From Lentisphaerota bacterium (GTDB lineage: Bacteria; Verrucomicrobiota; Kiritimatiellia; UBA8416; JAIOPI01), in the NCBI GenBank assembly GCA_021413965.1, contig JAIOPI010000031.1:1-64000 (forward strand): a stretch of 64,000 bases of DNA, in the 5' to 3' direction. This document shows positions 8,626-17,899 of this stretch, piece after piece (within the stretch, counting starts at the first letter, position 1; every line of letters begins with the position of its first letter). The position numbers and the translations under genes are program-made. The notes under the pieces were generated by a model. That model had not been told where the DNA came from, ran no database searches, and saw only the letters and a list, made by a program, of their open reading frames with translations.

Positions 8626-10209
8626 ATGCGCGCGCTACAGAACCAACCGATACGCAGGAAGCTGCTGATGGCGATTCTGCTCACCAGTTTCCTGCCGCTG
8701 CTGGTGGTCGTTGGGTGCCTGTTTGCGTATGAACTGGCCACGCACCGCGACCGGGTGCAGCGCGACCTGCATGCCGCGGCCGACTTCCTGGCGGCGAACA
8801 GCGCGCCAACGCTGGCCTTCGACGATGCGGAGGCGGCGCAGGAGACGCTGGCGACCATGACGGCGTGGCCGGATCTGGCGGAGTCCGCGTTGTACACGCC
8901 GGACGGCCGGCTGTTCGCCTCGCAGGTGCGCACGGGCGGGTGGAAGCTGGCGCCGACGTCGGCGCCCGTCATCGAGGGCTTGCGGCCGGGTGACGCGGGC
9001 ACGGAAATGGTGCGCTCGGTGACGCAGAAGGGACGCCGGCTGGGGACGCTGTATGTGCGGGCGGGCACGGCTCGGCTGCATGAGCGGTTGATGCGCTATA
9101 CGAGCATTGTGCTGGTCGTGTCCGCGGCGCTGGCGGGGGGGGCCTTCATGCTGATGGCACTGCTTCAGCGGCTGGTGTCGTCCCCGATCTTGCGGCTGTC
9201 GCGCATGGCCGAGGCCATTGCGCGGGGGGACTTGAGCGCGCGGGCGCCGGTGACCTCGGGAGACGAGATCGGGCAGCTCGCCGGCGCCCTGAACCGCATG
9301 GCGAACGAGCTCTCCCAGTCGTATGCCGCCTTGGAGGCGCGGGTGCGGGCGCGCACGGCAGAGCTGGCGGCTGCCAACACGGGGTTGCAGGCGGAGATTC
9401 AGGAGCGGCAGGCGGCTGAAGTGGCGCTCAAGCGTACGGCGGCCGAACTCGCGCGCTCGAACCGGGATTTGGAGGAGTTCGCCAACGTGGCGTCCCATGA
9501 TCTGCAGGAGCCCTTGCGCAAGATCACCTCATTTGGCGATCTGCTCAAGTCACAGGCCGGCCCGACGCTGGGCGTTGAGGCGCGTGACTACCTGGAGCGC
9601 ATGCTGAACGCGGCGATTCGCATGCGCCGCCTGATTGACGACCTGCTAATCTACTCGCGGGTCTCGGCGCGGTCTCAGCCTCACGTGAGCGTGGATCTGA
9701 GCCGCGTGGTGCAGGGGGTGCTGGAGGACTTGGAGACGGCACTGGCTCGCACGCAGGGGCGGGTTGAGGTCGGTCCGCTGCCGGTGCTGGAGGCCGAAGA
9801 AACCCAGATGCGCCAGTTGTTCCAGAACCTCATCAGCAATGCACTCAAGTTCCGCAAGGCGGACGTGGCGCCGGTGGTCACCGTGCGCCAGGAGGCGGAT
9901 GATGCGGTCGACGTCCCGGGCGGGGGTGAGGAGGCGCCGGGGGGCGGCTGGTGCAAGCTGGTGGTGCAGGACAACGGCATCGGGTTCGACGAGAAGTACC
10001 GGGAGCGAATTTTCGGGGTTTTTCAGCGGCTCCACACGCAGGCAGCCTACGAGGGGTCCGGGATCGGGCTTGCGGTGTGCCGCAAGATCGTGCAGCGGCA
10101 TGGAGGCGTGATCGAGGCGCATGGCCGTGTGGGTGAAGGGGCCACGTTCATCGTGCGGTTGCCCCTGCGGCGACGCCTTCAGCAGAAAGGAGAGCACGGC
10201 GATGAATGA
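8626..10209 (+). CDS. Membrane histidine kinase with CHASE8-like sensor and HAMP
   Basis: 527 residues. First transmembrane helix about 14-36, a periplasmic CHASE8-like domain about 38-152 (SAPTLAFDDAEAAQETLATM then ALYTPDGRLFAS), second helix about 158-182, HAMP about 183-235, coiled coil 235-285, HisKA with phospho-acceptor H291 (NVASHDLQEPLRK, the phytochrome-like box), and an HATPase domain with DNGIGFDEKY and GSGIGLAVC. It starts one base after the YfiR stop and overlaps the next gene by 8 bases, so the three are co-translated. Its probable partners are YfiR in the periplasm and the receiver at 10202 in the cytoplasm. Confidence 0.92.
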   Translation: MRALQNQPIRRKLLMAILLTSFLPLLVVVGCLFAYELATHRDRVQRDLHAAADFLAANSAPTLAFDDAEAAQETLATMTAWPDLAESALYTPDGRLFASQVRTGGWKLAPTSAPVIEGLRPGDAGTEMVRSVTQKGRRLGTLYVRAGTARLHERLMRYTSIVLVVSAALAGGAFMLMALLQRLVSSPILRLSRMAEAIARGDLSARAPVTSGDEIGQLAGALNRMANELSQSYAALEARVRARTAELAAANTGLQAEIQERQAAEVALKRTAAELARSNRDLEEFANVASHDLQEPLRKITSFGDLLKSQAGPTLGVEARDYLERMLNAAIRMRRLIDDLLIYSRVSARSQPHVSVDLSRVVQGVLEDLETALARTQGRVEVGPLPVLEAEETQMRQLFQNLISNALKFRKADVAPVVTVRQEADDAVDVPGGGEEAPGGGWCKLVVQDNGIGFDEKYRERIFGVFQRLHTQAAYEGSGIGLAVCRKIVQRHGGVIEAHGRVGEGATFIVRLPLRRRLQQKGEHGDE

Positions 10210-10648
10210 CCATGTGGCGGCGGTCAAGTTGCTGATGGCCGAAGACGATCCTGAGGATCAGATGCTGGTGAAGAAGGCCCTCTCGGAGTACCGGCTGATG
10301 AACGGGATCGATTTTGTGTCAAACGGGGAGGAGTTGCTTGCGTATTTGAACAAGCGGGCCCCGTACGTTGACGCGCGCCGGCCGGATCTCATCCTGCTGG
10401 ACCTGAACATGCCGAAGAAGGACGGCCGCGAGGCGTTGCGCGAGATCAAGGGCAATCCCGAGCTGAGGGCCATCCCGGTGGTTGTGCTGACGACGTCTTC
10501 AGCGGACGAGGACATCATGCGCTCGTACGATCTGGGGGTGAGCTCGTACATCCAGAAGCCGGTCACCTTTCAGAAGCTGGTTGAAGTCATTCATGTGCTG
10601 GGGCAGTACTGGTTTGAGATCGTCAAGCTTCCGGCGAACCGAGACTGA
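10202..10648 (+). CDS. Single-domain response regulator (Rcp1/CheY type)
   Basis: 148 residues, receiver only. The acidic pocket is AEDDPED (about 13-19), the phospho-acceptor is D67 (LILLDLNMPKKDG), and the lysine is in SSYIQKPV. Rcp1-type receivers commonly pair with kinases carrying the phytochrome-like H-box, as seen in the preceding gene. The ATG at 10202 lies within the last codons of the kinase and is preceded by AGAAAGGAG. It probably relays phosphate from the kinase to the downstream phosphatase/STAS output (inference). Confidence 0.92.
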   Translation: MNDHVAAVKLLMAEDDPEDQMLVKKALSEYRLMNGIDFVSNGEELLAYLNKRAPYVDARRPDLILLDLNMPKKDGREALREIKGNPELRAIPVVVLTTSSADEDIMRSYDLGVSSYIQKPVTFQKLVEVIHVLGQYWFEIVKLPANRD

Positions 10649-10650
10649 TC

Positions 10651-11910
10651 ATGGAACAGCCGGCAGAGCCAATCCGGGTGCTGCTCATCGAGGACGATGA
10701 GGAGGACTACGTGATCGCGCGGGAGCTGCTCGGCGGCGGGCGCGGGTGCCGGTTCGACTTGCACTGGGCGGATTCCCTGGCCAGCGGCCTGCAGCGTGCG
10801 GCGGACGGGGTGGACGTCATATTGCTCGACTTGACGCTTCCGGATTCCCGCGGGTGGGAGACCTTTGAGCGTGTGAGCGCGCGGGTTCCGCAGGTACCGG
10901 TGATTCTGCTGACGGGGCTGTCGGACGAGGCGTTGGGCGTGCGCGCGGTACAGGAGGGGGCCGAGGACTATCTGATCAAGGGGCGGCTTGATGCGGCCCT
11001 GTTGCAGCGGGCGCTGCGTTACGCCATCGAGCGCAACAAGTCACGCGAGGAATTAAAACAGGTGGCCGAGGCCCTGCGCGTCCGCACCGAGCAGATGGCG
11101 GATGACTTGCGACTGGCGCGGGATGTCCAGCAGGCGATGCTTCTGCGGCAGTTCCCGTCATTTCCGCCGGAGGCGGGGCGGGAGGCGTCGCTGCGATTCG
11201 CCCACGTGTATCGCCCGAGCCGATTCGTCAGCGGGGATTTCTTCCACGTCCTGCCGCTGTCGGGCTGGGAAGCGGGGATCTTCATTGGCGATGTCATGGG
11301 GCATGGCGTGCGCTCGGCGCTGGTGGCGGCGATTCTGCGGGGGTTGCTGGAGGAGTTCCGCCCGGTGGCCGGAGATCCGGCCATCCTGCTGACCCGGCTG
11401 AACCGCGCGCTGATTGACATTCTTCAGATGCCGGACCAGCTAATCTTTGCCTCCGCGTTTTACGCCGTCATCGATGCGAGGACGGGGGGGCTTGTCTACG
11501 CGAACGCCGGGCATCCCGTGCCGCTCTGCAATCGTGCGACGACCGGTGAGACGGTTCCGTTACCGACGGAGGCGGATCAGATTGGGCCGGCCCTTGGCAT
11601 GGGGCGCGCGCCGGTGTACGCGACCGTCGCGGGGCAGTTGCTGCCGGGCGACACGATGCTGATCTATACCGACGGCGTGTGCGAGGCGCAGAACGCGGGT
11701 GGTCAGGAGTACGGCCGTGCGCGCGTGGTGGGGTGCATGCACCGGGGTGTCGGCTGTCCGGTGGGGGCGCTGCTTCGCGTGGTGATGGAGGACCTGGAGG
11801 CCCACGTGGGGGGGGATGAGTTTGACGATGACGTGTGCCTTGTCGGAATGGAGTTTCGGCAGCGGATGTCGTCAGAGGGCGCGGCGATAGGGGTTGCGGG
11901 AGGCGCGTGA
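10651..11910 (+). CDS. Receiver-SpoIIE/PP2C serine phosphatase (RsbU-like)
   Basis: 419 residues. An N-terminal receiver covers about 5-125 (IEDDEEDY, phospho-acceptor D60 in VILLDLTLPDSRG). A short coiled coil about 130-165 contains the typical LARDVQQAMLL segment, and a SpoIIE-type PP2C domain fills about 185-410 (SGDFFHVL, GDVMGHGVRSAL, YTDGVCEAQN, EFDDDVCLVG), with the metal-binding aspartates in place. Such proteins dephosphorylate STAS anti-sigma antagonists, and a STAS gene follows directly. It starts two bases after the preceding stop. Confidence 0.93.
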   Translation: MEQPAEPIRVLLIEDDEEDYVIARELLGGGRGCRFDLHWADSLASGLQRAADGVDVILLDLTLPDSRGWETFERVSARVPQVPVILLTGLSDEALGVRAVQEGAEDYLIKGRLDAALLQRALRYAIERNKSREELKQVAEALRVRTEQMADDLRLARDVQQAMLLRQFPSFPPEAGREASLRFAHVYRPSRFVSGDFFHVLPLSGWEAGIFIGDVMGHGVRSALVAAILRGLLEEFRPVAGDPAILLTRLNRALIDILQMPDQLIFASAFYAVIDARTGGLVYANAGHPVPLCNRATTGETVPLPTEADQIGPALGMGRAPVYATVAGQLLPGDTMLIYTDGVCEAQNAGGQEYGRARVVGCMHRGVGCPVGALLRVVMEDLEAHVGGDEFDDDVCLVGMEFRQRMSSEGAAIGVAGGA

Positions 11911-11945
11911 GGCTGGGAGGCGCGGGACCGTGCGGGGGTTGGGTG

Positions 11946-12452
11946 ATGCAGACGGGACGAATTGAAACATGCGCGGAAGGTGCGGTCACTCGCATTCGCG
12001 TGACCGATTCCGGGACGTTTGCCAACAGCGCCGCTGTTCAAGCCTGCGGGCTGATGGCGGTTGGCGTGGCGGGCGGAAGCTGCCGGTTTGAGCTTGGCGC
12101 GTGCCGGTCACTGGACAGCACATTCATTGGCGTGATGGCGCTGCTGGCTCTCCGGGGGCGTGCCAACGGCGGTGCCGTGGAGATCCTGAACGCCACGGAG
12201 CGGGTGCGGCAGCAGATCACGGGGCTGGGGATCGGATCGCTGTTCACATTCCGCGATGGCGTGGAGGCGCCCGCGGAATGGCGCGCTCTAGAGGTCGCGG
12301 GTCGGGCCGCGGACGTGGACCGCCGGGCGACCATTCGAACGGTTATCGCGGCGCACGAGACGCTGGGCCGCGTGAATCCGGAGAATGTGGCGCGGTTCAG
12401 GAATGTCGTCGATTTGATGAAGGGCGATGAGCATTCCTCCGGTGGCGCTTAA
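11946..12452 (+). CDS. STAS-domain protein (anti-sigma-factor antagonist-like)
   Basis: 168 residues. The STAS fold covers about 8-105, with the phosphorylatable site LDSTFIGVMALL (D57-S58-T59) in the position of the SpoIIAA/RsbV serine. The C-terminal 60 residues are an extra helical tail not found in minimal RsbV proteins. It is the expected substrate of the PP2C phosphatase just upstream. No RsbW-type anti-sigma kinase lies nearby, so the final output is not encoded here. The stop codon shares TTAA with the stop of the convergent BrkB gene. Confidence 0.82.
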   Translation: MQTGRIETCAEGAVTRIRVTDSGTFANSAAVQACGLMAVGVAGGSCRFELGACRSLDSTFIGVMALLALRGRANGGAVEILNATERVRQQITGLGIGSLFTFRDGVEAPAEWRALEVAGRAADVDRRATIRTVIAAHETLGRVNPENVARFRNVVDLMKGDEHSSGGA

Positions 12453-13696
12453 GCCGTGGGTGGATCGCGCGGGGGCAGGGTCGCGCGCGCGGTCGTCACT
12501 TTCAAGCGCTGGGCCATTTCGCGGAGTATGGCGTGCACGATCTTGGGGTTTTCACCGAGCAGCATATCGAAATTGGATTCCGAAATGGCGATGAGCTCGG
12601 TTTCGCCTTGGGCGGTGGCGGTGGCGGATCGTGGAGCCTGCAGCAGCATCGACATTTCCCCGAAGTAGTCGCCGGCGTTCATGGTGCGTACGGCATGGCC
12701 GTCCACGGTGAGGAGCACGGCGCCGGATTGGACGACGAACATGTCGTGGCCGGCGTCTCCCTGGTGAAAGAGAATCTCACCTGGCGCGAGGCGGCGCATG
12801 AAGCGATTGGCAAGCGCGGGGGGCAGTTCGTGCGCCGGCTGGCCGGGCGTGGCGAAGAGTCCGCGCAGAAGCAGGGCGTCGCGCCGTCGCACGTTGGCCA
12901 TGACTTCGGCGCCAAAGAGGAGGATGGCAAAGGTGTAGTGCACCCAGACGATGAGCACGAAGAGCGCCTTCAAGGAGCCGAAGGCGTAGCCGTATGAGGG
13001 ATTGTGTTCGAGAATCAGGGCGAAGATCGGTCGGATAAGACCGAGCAGGACCGCCGCGGTGACGGCGCCGGCGAGCAGTTCGCCCAGACGCAGGCGGACG
13101 GGGGCAAAGACGGCGTAGAAGAAGCAGACGATGCCGGCGGTCAACGCCATGGGCGCCAGCCAGTTGAAGAGCCGGCCGAGGACCGGGACATCGCCAGCGG
13201 CGGCGAAATAGACCCGCGTGGCGATCAGGAAGAGGAACAGGCCAAGCAGCGCGAGCACGGCACACAGGTCGATCAGCTTCCCGAGCGCCAGGGGAAGCCG
13301 GCGTTCGGACCGGAAGGTGTGCCGGATCGCCGCCCGCATGGCGCCGGCAAAAGGCGTGATGGACCAGAACAGGGCAACGATGCTGATGGTGCCCCACACC
13401 TTGTCGTGCGACAGGGTCATCAGGTCACCCAGAATCGTGTCGCTGAACGATGGGAAGAGGTCGCTGGTGAGATTGCGGACGGCATCCAGAACAGCTTCCG
13501 AAGACCGCAGGAAGAGTCCGAGCAGGGACATCAGCAGGAGCAGGAGCGGCATGAGCGACAGGAAGCCGTAGCAGGCCAGCGCCGCGGCGACCTGGAGGCC
13601 GCGATTGGCGCCGAACGAGCGTACGGATTCCCTTGCCATGAGCCAGGCCATGGCGAGGGATGGGCGGCGTGATTTCGTTGCATTTGGGCCCGTCAT
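12449..13696 (-). CDS. YihY/BrkB-family membrane protein fused to a cyclic-nucleotide-binding domain
   Basis: 415 residues from the chosen ATG at 13696; a GTG at 13756 would add 20. The first about 280 residues are a BrkB/YihY domain with six hydrophobic helices (AALACYGFLSLMPLLLLLM, IVALFWSITPFAGAMRAA, GYAFGSLKALFVLIVWVHYT). The last about 110 are a cNMP-binding fold (ILFHQGDAGHDMFVVQSG, AGDYFGEMSML, with the RSAT box). BrkB proteins are inner-membrane proteins of unsettled function, possibly transporters. The fusion suggests gating or regulation by cAMP or c-di-GMP (inference). It lies 91 bases downstream of the hybrid kinase on the same strand. Confidence 0.88.
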   Translation of the reverse strand: MTGPNATKSRRPSLAMAWLMARESVRSFGANRGLQVAAALACYGFLSLMPLLLLLMSLLGLFLRSSEAVLDAVRNLTSDLFPSFSDTILGDLMTLSHDKVWGTISIVALFWSITPFAGAMRAAIRHTFRSERRLPLALGKLIDLCAVLALLGLFLFLIATRVYFAAAGDVPVLGRLFNWLAPMALTAGIVCFFYAVFAPVRLRLGELLAGAVTAAVLLGLIRPIFALILEHNPSYGYAFGSLKALFVLIVWVHYTFAILLFGAEVMANVRRRDALLLRGLFATPGQPAHELPPALANRFMRRLAPGEILFHQGDAGHDMFVVQSGAVLLTVDGHAVRTMNAGDYFGEMSMLLQAPRSATATAQGETELIAISESNFDMLLGENPKIVHAILREMAQRLKVTTARATLPPRDPPTA

Positions 13697-13787
13697 GCCG
13701 GGAATGCTATCATGATTTGGTGACCGGCACAGTGGGCGTTTGCGAGCCGGTGGCACACCGGGTGGCGCTGGCGGCGCCGTCAGGGAA

Positions 13788-16700
13788 TCAGGGGGCCGTG
13801 CCGCTGGTCGGGCGTGGCGTGGCCAGGACGCGTTGAATGGCCGTGGTGAGTGTGGCGGCGCTAAACGGTTTGGGTATGCACAGGGGCGGGTCCGCGATCA
13901 ACTCCTCCGCTAATGCCGGCTGCCGGAGGTGGCCGCTCATGGAGACGATGCGCACGCCGTCGTACTGCTGCCGGAGCTTTCGGATCAGCGTGGTTCCATC
14001 CATGACCGGCATATGCAGGTCGGTCAGGACCACATCAATGCCTTGCTCGTTTGCGGCAAACAGGGCCAGTCCTTCAGTTCCCTGGCGGGCCTCCAGCACG
14101 TGGTAGCCATACTGCTCGAGTAGTCGACGCGTGACGCGGCGCACATGCTCCTCGTCATCCACGATCAGGACCGTTTCCCCGTGTCCCCGGGGTATTGGCT
14201 GGACGGCGGGCGCGCCGCCGCCTTCGCTGCTGGCGTCGCAGGAGGGCAGATAGATGGAAAAGGCTGTGCCCTTTCCCGGCTGGCTGTCGACGCGAATGAA
14301 GCCCTTATGGCTGCGGACAATTCCCAGGACGGTGGAAAGGCCGAGTCCCGTGCCCTCGCCGACGCCCTTGGTGGTGAAAAACGGATCGAAGATCTTGTCC
14401 ATCAGGTCCGGGGCGATGCCGGTACCGGAGTCCGCCACGCACAGGACGACATGGTCGCCCGGATGCGCGCCGGCATTGGCCTCGGCCATGGCGGCATCCA
14501 CCGTGGTCATGGCCAGCGACAGGTTCAGCAGGCCCCCCTGCGGCATCGCGTCGCGCGCGTTGACGCAAAGGTTCAGCAGCACCTGGTGAACCTGGGTGGC
14601 ATCGGCTTCGACCAGCGGCAGGTCGGCCGGAATGGACTGGCGTGCCACGATATTCTTGGGAAACGTCTCCACGATGATTCGCATCATCTCCCGGACGAGG
14701 GATTGGAGTTGGATGGGGACGCGCCGGGTGTCCATGCCACGCCCGAAGGTGAGCAATTGGCGGATGATGGCGGCGCCGCGCTCGGCGCTGGACTCGATGG
14801 CATTCACGATGTCGAGAACGCCGGGGTCACGGGTGCATTCACGCAGGATCGGCGCCCCGAGGAGCATGGGAGCGAGGATGTTGTTGAGGTCGTGGGCGAT
14901 GCCGCTGGCGAGGCGGCCGACGCTTTCGAGGCGCTGCGTGCGCAGCAATTGCTGCTCGAGGCGCTTCCGGTCGGTGACGTCCTGCATGATGGCAATGAAG
15001 TGCACGATCTCGCCCTGCTCATTGCGTACGGGCGTGATGGTGGTGTCTTCGGTGCAGAGGGAGCGATCTTTGCGGCGGTTGATGATCTCGCCCCGCCAGA
15101 CGCGGCCGTCCAGGATGGTTGCCCACAGGTTCGCGTAGAAGGCCTCGTCATGCTCGCCGGAGCGGACAAGGTCGCGGGGATTCCTCCCAATCGACTCGTC
15201 GGCGGTATAGCCGGTGACGTCGGCGAAGGCGCGGTTGATCCACTGAATGGTGCCGTGGTGATCGGTGATGTAGATCGCATTGGCAGCGGCTTCCAAGGCG
15301 GCGCTCTGGAGGCGCAGGCTTGCCTCATCTCGCTTGCGGTCCGTCAGGTCAATGTCGATGCAGTACAATTCCTTGCCGCGACCGCGCACATCGACCACGG
15401 TGTGGTTGGAGTATACGGGAACTCGCGAGCCGTCTTTTCTTTGCAGCACCAGCTCTTCGGCCTGGTGTCCGGCACCCGTTTCCATCATCTGCTGGATGGC
15501 CAACTTCACGGGGCCTCTCATGGCATCCGGAATAATGAGATCCGCGATGTTGCGCCCGATGGCCTCATCTGCGGTGTAGCCATAGAGCGCCTCGCTGGCC
15601 TTGTTCCACATGCGCACGGTGCCGTCCGCCTCGTACCCCTGCACGGCCAGTTTGGAGACCTGGTCAAACAAGAGGCGGAAGCGTGACTCACCCTGGCGCA
15701 GGATTTCCTCGGACTGCCGACGCTGCGTGATGTCGATCGAAAGGATGAAGACGCCTTCGGGAACGGGGTGCAGGCTGAGGTCGAACCATCCGTGCGTGCC
15801 ACCGTCATAGACAAATTCGCGTTCGGTGCGCAGGGACTGGCGGGTTTCCATGCAACAGCGGATGTCCGCATAGAGCGGGGTATGCTCGATGCCTGGAAAC
15901 ACCGCTTCCAGCGTCTTGCCGATCCGGCCCTCGCGCTTGTGAGGCCAATGCTGGGCGGCACTCTCGTTGACATAGAGGCAGTGCCCGTTGAAGCCGATGA
16001 TCTGGCAGCCTTCCATCATCGTGTCGAGCGTGGTGCGAAAGCGCTCCTCGCTCTTCCGCAGAGCAAGTTCGGCCTGCTTGCGCGCGGTGATGACGTCGAA
16101 CGTGGCGACAAAGTGACCCGGTTCCGGACGGAAGACGGAAACGGCGAACCAATTTCCGAGGGGTGGGACATAGGTTTCAAATCGTTCCGGAACGCCCGTG
16201 TGTGTCACGCGCTCGAATGTGGCGAGCATGTCGGGATTGGCGGCCTGGATGCCGGGAATGAGTTCGCTGACGCGCTTGCCCCTGGCGCCGCGCAGTCCCG
16301 TCAGGCGCTCGAAGGCGGCGTTGACGTCGACGTAGACGAAATCCGGGGCTCCGTCACGGGGCGCGACGATCCGGCCATAGGCGCAGGCTTCGAGCAGGTT
16401 GGTGAAGAGGGACTGATAACGGGCGCGGCTCTCATTCAGAGCCTTTCGCGCCCGCTCGCCTTCCGTGACGTCGCGACTGATCCCAATCAGGCCCGCCAGC
16501 CGGCCGTCCGGGCCGTGAAAAGGCGTCTTCAGGGTGTCGAACAGACGTCGGACGCCTTGGCGGTCGGGTATCCACTGTTCCACGCGCTGGGCACGATCTG
16601 TGTCCAGGACGGCCTTGTCATTGCGCCGGAAGCACTCGGCGACTTCAATGCGTGACATCGCGGCATCCGATTTGCCGGTCAGTTCGCGGGCGGTCAGGCC

Positions 16701-17657
16701 CGCGTATGCTTCGAACGCCTGGTTGCATCCCAGATAGTTCAGCTTCGCATCCTTGAAGAAAACGAGGTCGGGAATGGTGTCGAGCAGGGCGTGCAGCGTC
16801 GCTTCCTGTTCCTGGAAGCGGCGCTCGCTTTCGCGCCGCTTTGCTTCGGCTTCCTTGCGTTCCGTGACATCCGCCACGAATCCCTGCCACAGGATGCTGC
16901 CATCGGCTTCCCGCTGGGGGATGGATTGGCCCTCCAGCCAGACGTGCAGACCGCTCGGGAGTCGCACGCGGAACTCGCCGTGCCAGGGAGTCATCTGTCG
17001 CGCGGATTCGGCGATTGACGCCTGTATGGCTGGCAGGTCCTCGGCATGGATCCGCTCAAAGACCGGGCGTCCGTCAACGGCGACATCCTCGACCTGCAGG
17101 CCAAACAGGCGTTTGAGTGAAGGACTGGCATAAGGGAAATGGATCGATCCGTCGGGGCGCCGACGGAAGGCATAGATCACGCCTGGGAGGCTGGCGGCGA
17201 TCTTGACGAGCTGGTCCTGTAGCCTGAGTTCATGCTCGAGATGAAGGCGTTCGCGTTCGAGGTTACGGCGCGTGAAGCGTTCCGCGGATTCCTCCAGGCT
17301 GCGCTCGATGGCGGGGACCAGGCGCGAAAGATCGTCGCGCAGGACGATGTCGCTGACACCCATCTTCAGCAGGCGGACGACGTGCACTTCCCCGATGCGA
17401 TCGCACACGACAATCAGGGAAAGATCGAGGTCGCGCTTCCGAATGGCGCGCAGGATGACTTCGGGCGCCAGGCCGCCGGCGTGGCTGTCAGCCAGAATGA
17501 TATCCCACAGGCCTTCGTCGAGATGCGAGGCCAACTCCATCGGGGAATCGAGGCCAATACAGGTTGCGGCGGGGATGTGATCCATGACGTGGCGTTGAAG
17601 GGGGCGATCCCCATTGGGATCCTCCGCGACAATCAGGACATGTAGCCGTGGCGTCAT
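13788..17657 (-). CDS. Hybrid histidine kinase with six PAS domains and two receiver modules
   Basis: 1289 residues from ATG 17657. A receiver-like module covers about 5-125 (LIVAEDP, WDIILADSHA), with R in place of the usual lysine, so it may be a pseudo-receiver. A coiled coil follows, then six PAS units at roughly 150-270, 300-410, 425-540, 550-660, 670-780 and 795-910, one with ADESIGRNPRDLV. HisKA lies near 920 (GRLASGIAHDLNN), the ATPase near 1030-1145 (GTGLGLSTVLG), and a C-terminal receiver near 1160-1285 (LIVDDEEH, VLTDLHMPVMDG). No membrane helix is seen, so this is a cytoplasmic multi-input sensor. The ligand is unknown. Confidence 0.9.
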   Translation of the reverse strand: MTPRLHVLIVAEDPNGDRPLQRHVMDHIPAATCIGLDSPMELASHLDEGLWDIILADSHAGGLAPEVILRAIRKRDLDLSLIVVCDRIGEVHVVRLLKMGVSDIVLRDDLSRLVPAIERSLEESAERFTRRNLERERLHLEHELRLQDQLVKIAASLPGVIYAFRRRPDGSIHFPYASPSLKRLFGLQVEDVAVDGRPVFERIHAEDLPAIQASIAESARQMTPWHGEFRVRLPSGLHVWLEGQSIPQREADGSILWQGFVADVTERKEAEAKRRESERRFQEQEATLHALLDTIPDLVFFKDAKLNYLGCNQAFEAYAGLTARELTGKSDAAMSRIEVAECFRRNDKAVLDTDRAQRVEQWIPDRQGVRRLFDTLKTPFHGPDGRLAGLIGISRDVTEGERARKALNESRARYQSLFTNLLEACAYGRIVAPRDGAPDFVYVDVNAAFERLTGLRGARGKRVSELIPGIQAANPDMLATFERVTHTGVPERFETYVPPLGNWFAVSVFRPEPGHFVATFDVITARKQAELALRKSEERFRTTLDTMMEGCQIIGFNGHCLYVNESAAQHWPHKREGRIGKTLEAVFPGIEHTPLYADIRCCMETRQSLRTEREFVYDGGTHGWFDLSLHPVPEGVFILSIDITQRRQSEEILRQGESRFRLLFDQVSKLAVQGYEADGTVRMWNKASEALYGYTADEAIGRNIADLIIPDAMRGPVKLAIQQMMETGAGHQAEELVLQRKDGSRVPVYSNHTVVDVRGRGKELYCIDIDLTDRKRDEASLRLQSAALEAAANAIYITDHHGTIQWINRAFADVTGYTADESIGRNPRDLVRSGEHDEAFYANLWATILDGRVWRGEIINRRKDRSLCTEDTTITPVRNEQGEIVHFIAIMQDVTDRKRLEQQLLRTQRLESVGRLASGIAHDLNNILAPMLLGAPILRECTRDPGVLDIVNAIESSAERGAAIIRQLLTFGRGMDTRRVPIQLQSLVREMMRIIVETFPKNIVARQSIPADLPLVEADATQVHQVLLNLCVNARDAMPQGGLLNLSLAMTTVDAAMAEANAGAHPGDHVVLCVADSGTGIAPDLMDKIFDPFFTTKGVGEGTGLGLSTVLGIVRSHKGFIRVDSQPGKGTAFSIYLPSCDASSEGGGAPAVQPIPRGHGETVLIVDDEEHVRRVTRRLLEQYGYHVLEARQGTEGLALFAANEQGIDVVLTDLHMPVMDGTTLIRKLRQQYDGVRIVSMSGHLRQPALAEELIADPPLCIPKPFSAATLTTAIQRVLATPRPTSGTAP

Positions 17658-17859
17658 CTGGCACTCGCATCGCCGTAAAGCAGGGCGGCACCGTGGCCGC
17701 CGAGTTCGACTCCTGCACGTAAGCACAAGGGGGCGAGGGATGCAAAAAGTAGTTCAAAATATATCCGATGGTGTCTGCGTCCGCACCAGGCTGGCTGTCG
17801 CAGGGCGGGCGCTTGCGGCGTGACGGTGAGGCGCCGGGGTGGCGCACCGGCACGGTTAG

Positions 17860-17890
17860 TTGTTGCATCGTTGCGCAACAATGCATTAAT
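17860..17890 (+). promoter_or_regulatory. Palindromic operator candidate upstream of the ArsR-family gene
   Basis: A nested inverted repeat lies 10-40 bases before the ATG at 17900. Its centre is the perfect palindrome TTGCGCAA (17871-17878), flanked by TGCAT (17864-17868) and ATGCA (17881-17885). TTGTTGC (17860-17866) also pairs with GCAACAA. ArsR-family repressors typically bind such dyads over their own promoter, so this is a plausible self-operator. Confidence 0.5.
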
Positions 17891-17899
17891 GTATGGCCC

